Of a DNA stretch of 64,000 nucleotides, positions 63,587 through 64,000 are shown in pieces; positions within the stretch are counted from its first letter, which is position 1, and each line of letters begins with the position of its first letter. Under the pieces are notes generated by a model, which was given only the letters and a program-made list of their open reading frames with translations, had not been told where the DNA came from and searched no databases. The stretch spans positions 163,501 through 227,500 of the forward strand of contig JAXRKP010000017.1 of the NCBI GenBank assembly GCA_037039925.1. Reading direction: 5' to 3'. The position numbers and the translations under genes are program-made. The stretch comes from Doris montereyensis. Its lineage: Eukaryota > Mollusca > Gastropoda > Nudibranchia > Dorididae.

Positions 63587-64000
63587 CTAAAGAAAACAAG
63601 ATTAATGTAAGAATGCATTTTTAATCTTAACATCACAAAAGGTATGATGTTGCGCTGAACAGAAACATAATAAAAATCACCACAGACAGACATTTATATA
63701 ATTTGTGTACACACCTTTAAACAATAACATAATAATCAATAAAATAATACAAACGTAAACAAATGAAAATTTCTCCCTATATCCTGTGGCCTTGTGTTTT
63801 ATTTCTTTAAACGCTTTATATTAATAGCAAACCCTTCGGTCCACCACTCCTAGGTTCTCATGTACTGAGTTATGCCCCAATATTCCAAAGTTGGCCGTAT
63901 AGTTACGACATTGTTTTGTCTTTTTTGTTTTCTTTGGTTCAATTTTTTTTGTTCCAATAAAATAAATTGTGTGCGATACAATCATATTGTAAGTTTTACC

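Overview
This window looks like nuclear DNA from an invertebrate animal, most likely a mollusc (inferred). It is AT-rich and intron-rich, with GT-AG introns, dense microsatellites and many decayed transposable elements. I recognise three protein-coding genes, all split into exons and none complete.

Layout. (1) About 153-5035, + strand: the 3' four exons of GHITM/MICS1, a mitochondrial Bax-inhibitor-1-family membrane protein; its 5' exons lie before base 1. (2) 10273-30612, - strand: CCAR1-type cell-cycle and apoptosis regulator, with about 22 exons recognised from the start codon (30610-30612) to a C-terminal coiled coil. (3) 51136-63586, - strand: the 3' exons of slowpoke (BK, KCNMA1-type calcium-activated potassium channel), covering the C-terminal RCK2 region with an intact calcium bowl and a basic C-terminal tail; the channel core lies beyond base 64000.

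The intergenic blocks (5.2-10.2 kb, 30.6-51.1 kb) and the introns hold two tRNA-derived SINE families, a pogo-type MITE, LINE fragments, a mariner-type transposase remnant, a Ty3/gypsy remnant and very long CT/GA, ATT and ACT/AGT tracts. The three genes do not form an operon or shared pathway. Their human counterparts all lie on chromosome 10q, so the neighbourhood may be an ancient linkage.

Most unusual feature: directly downstream of the slo exon at 59728-59922, the exon-intron junction itself is repeated about 13 times as a ~41-bp minisatellite (59227-59757). Ten units, counting the authentic one, keep GTATGT on the coding strand, giving a row of potential decoy 5' splice sites in a gene famous for alternative splicing.

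Caution: conserved exons of all three genes carry single-base indels, several of them in homopolymers, while splice sites and flanking residues are intact. I read these mainly as consensus errors of a long-read assembly, not as pseudogenes.
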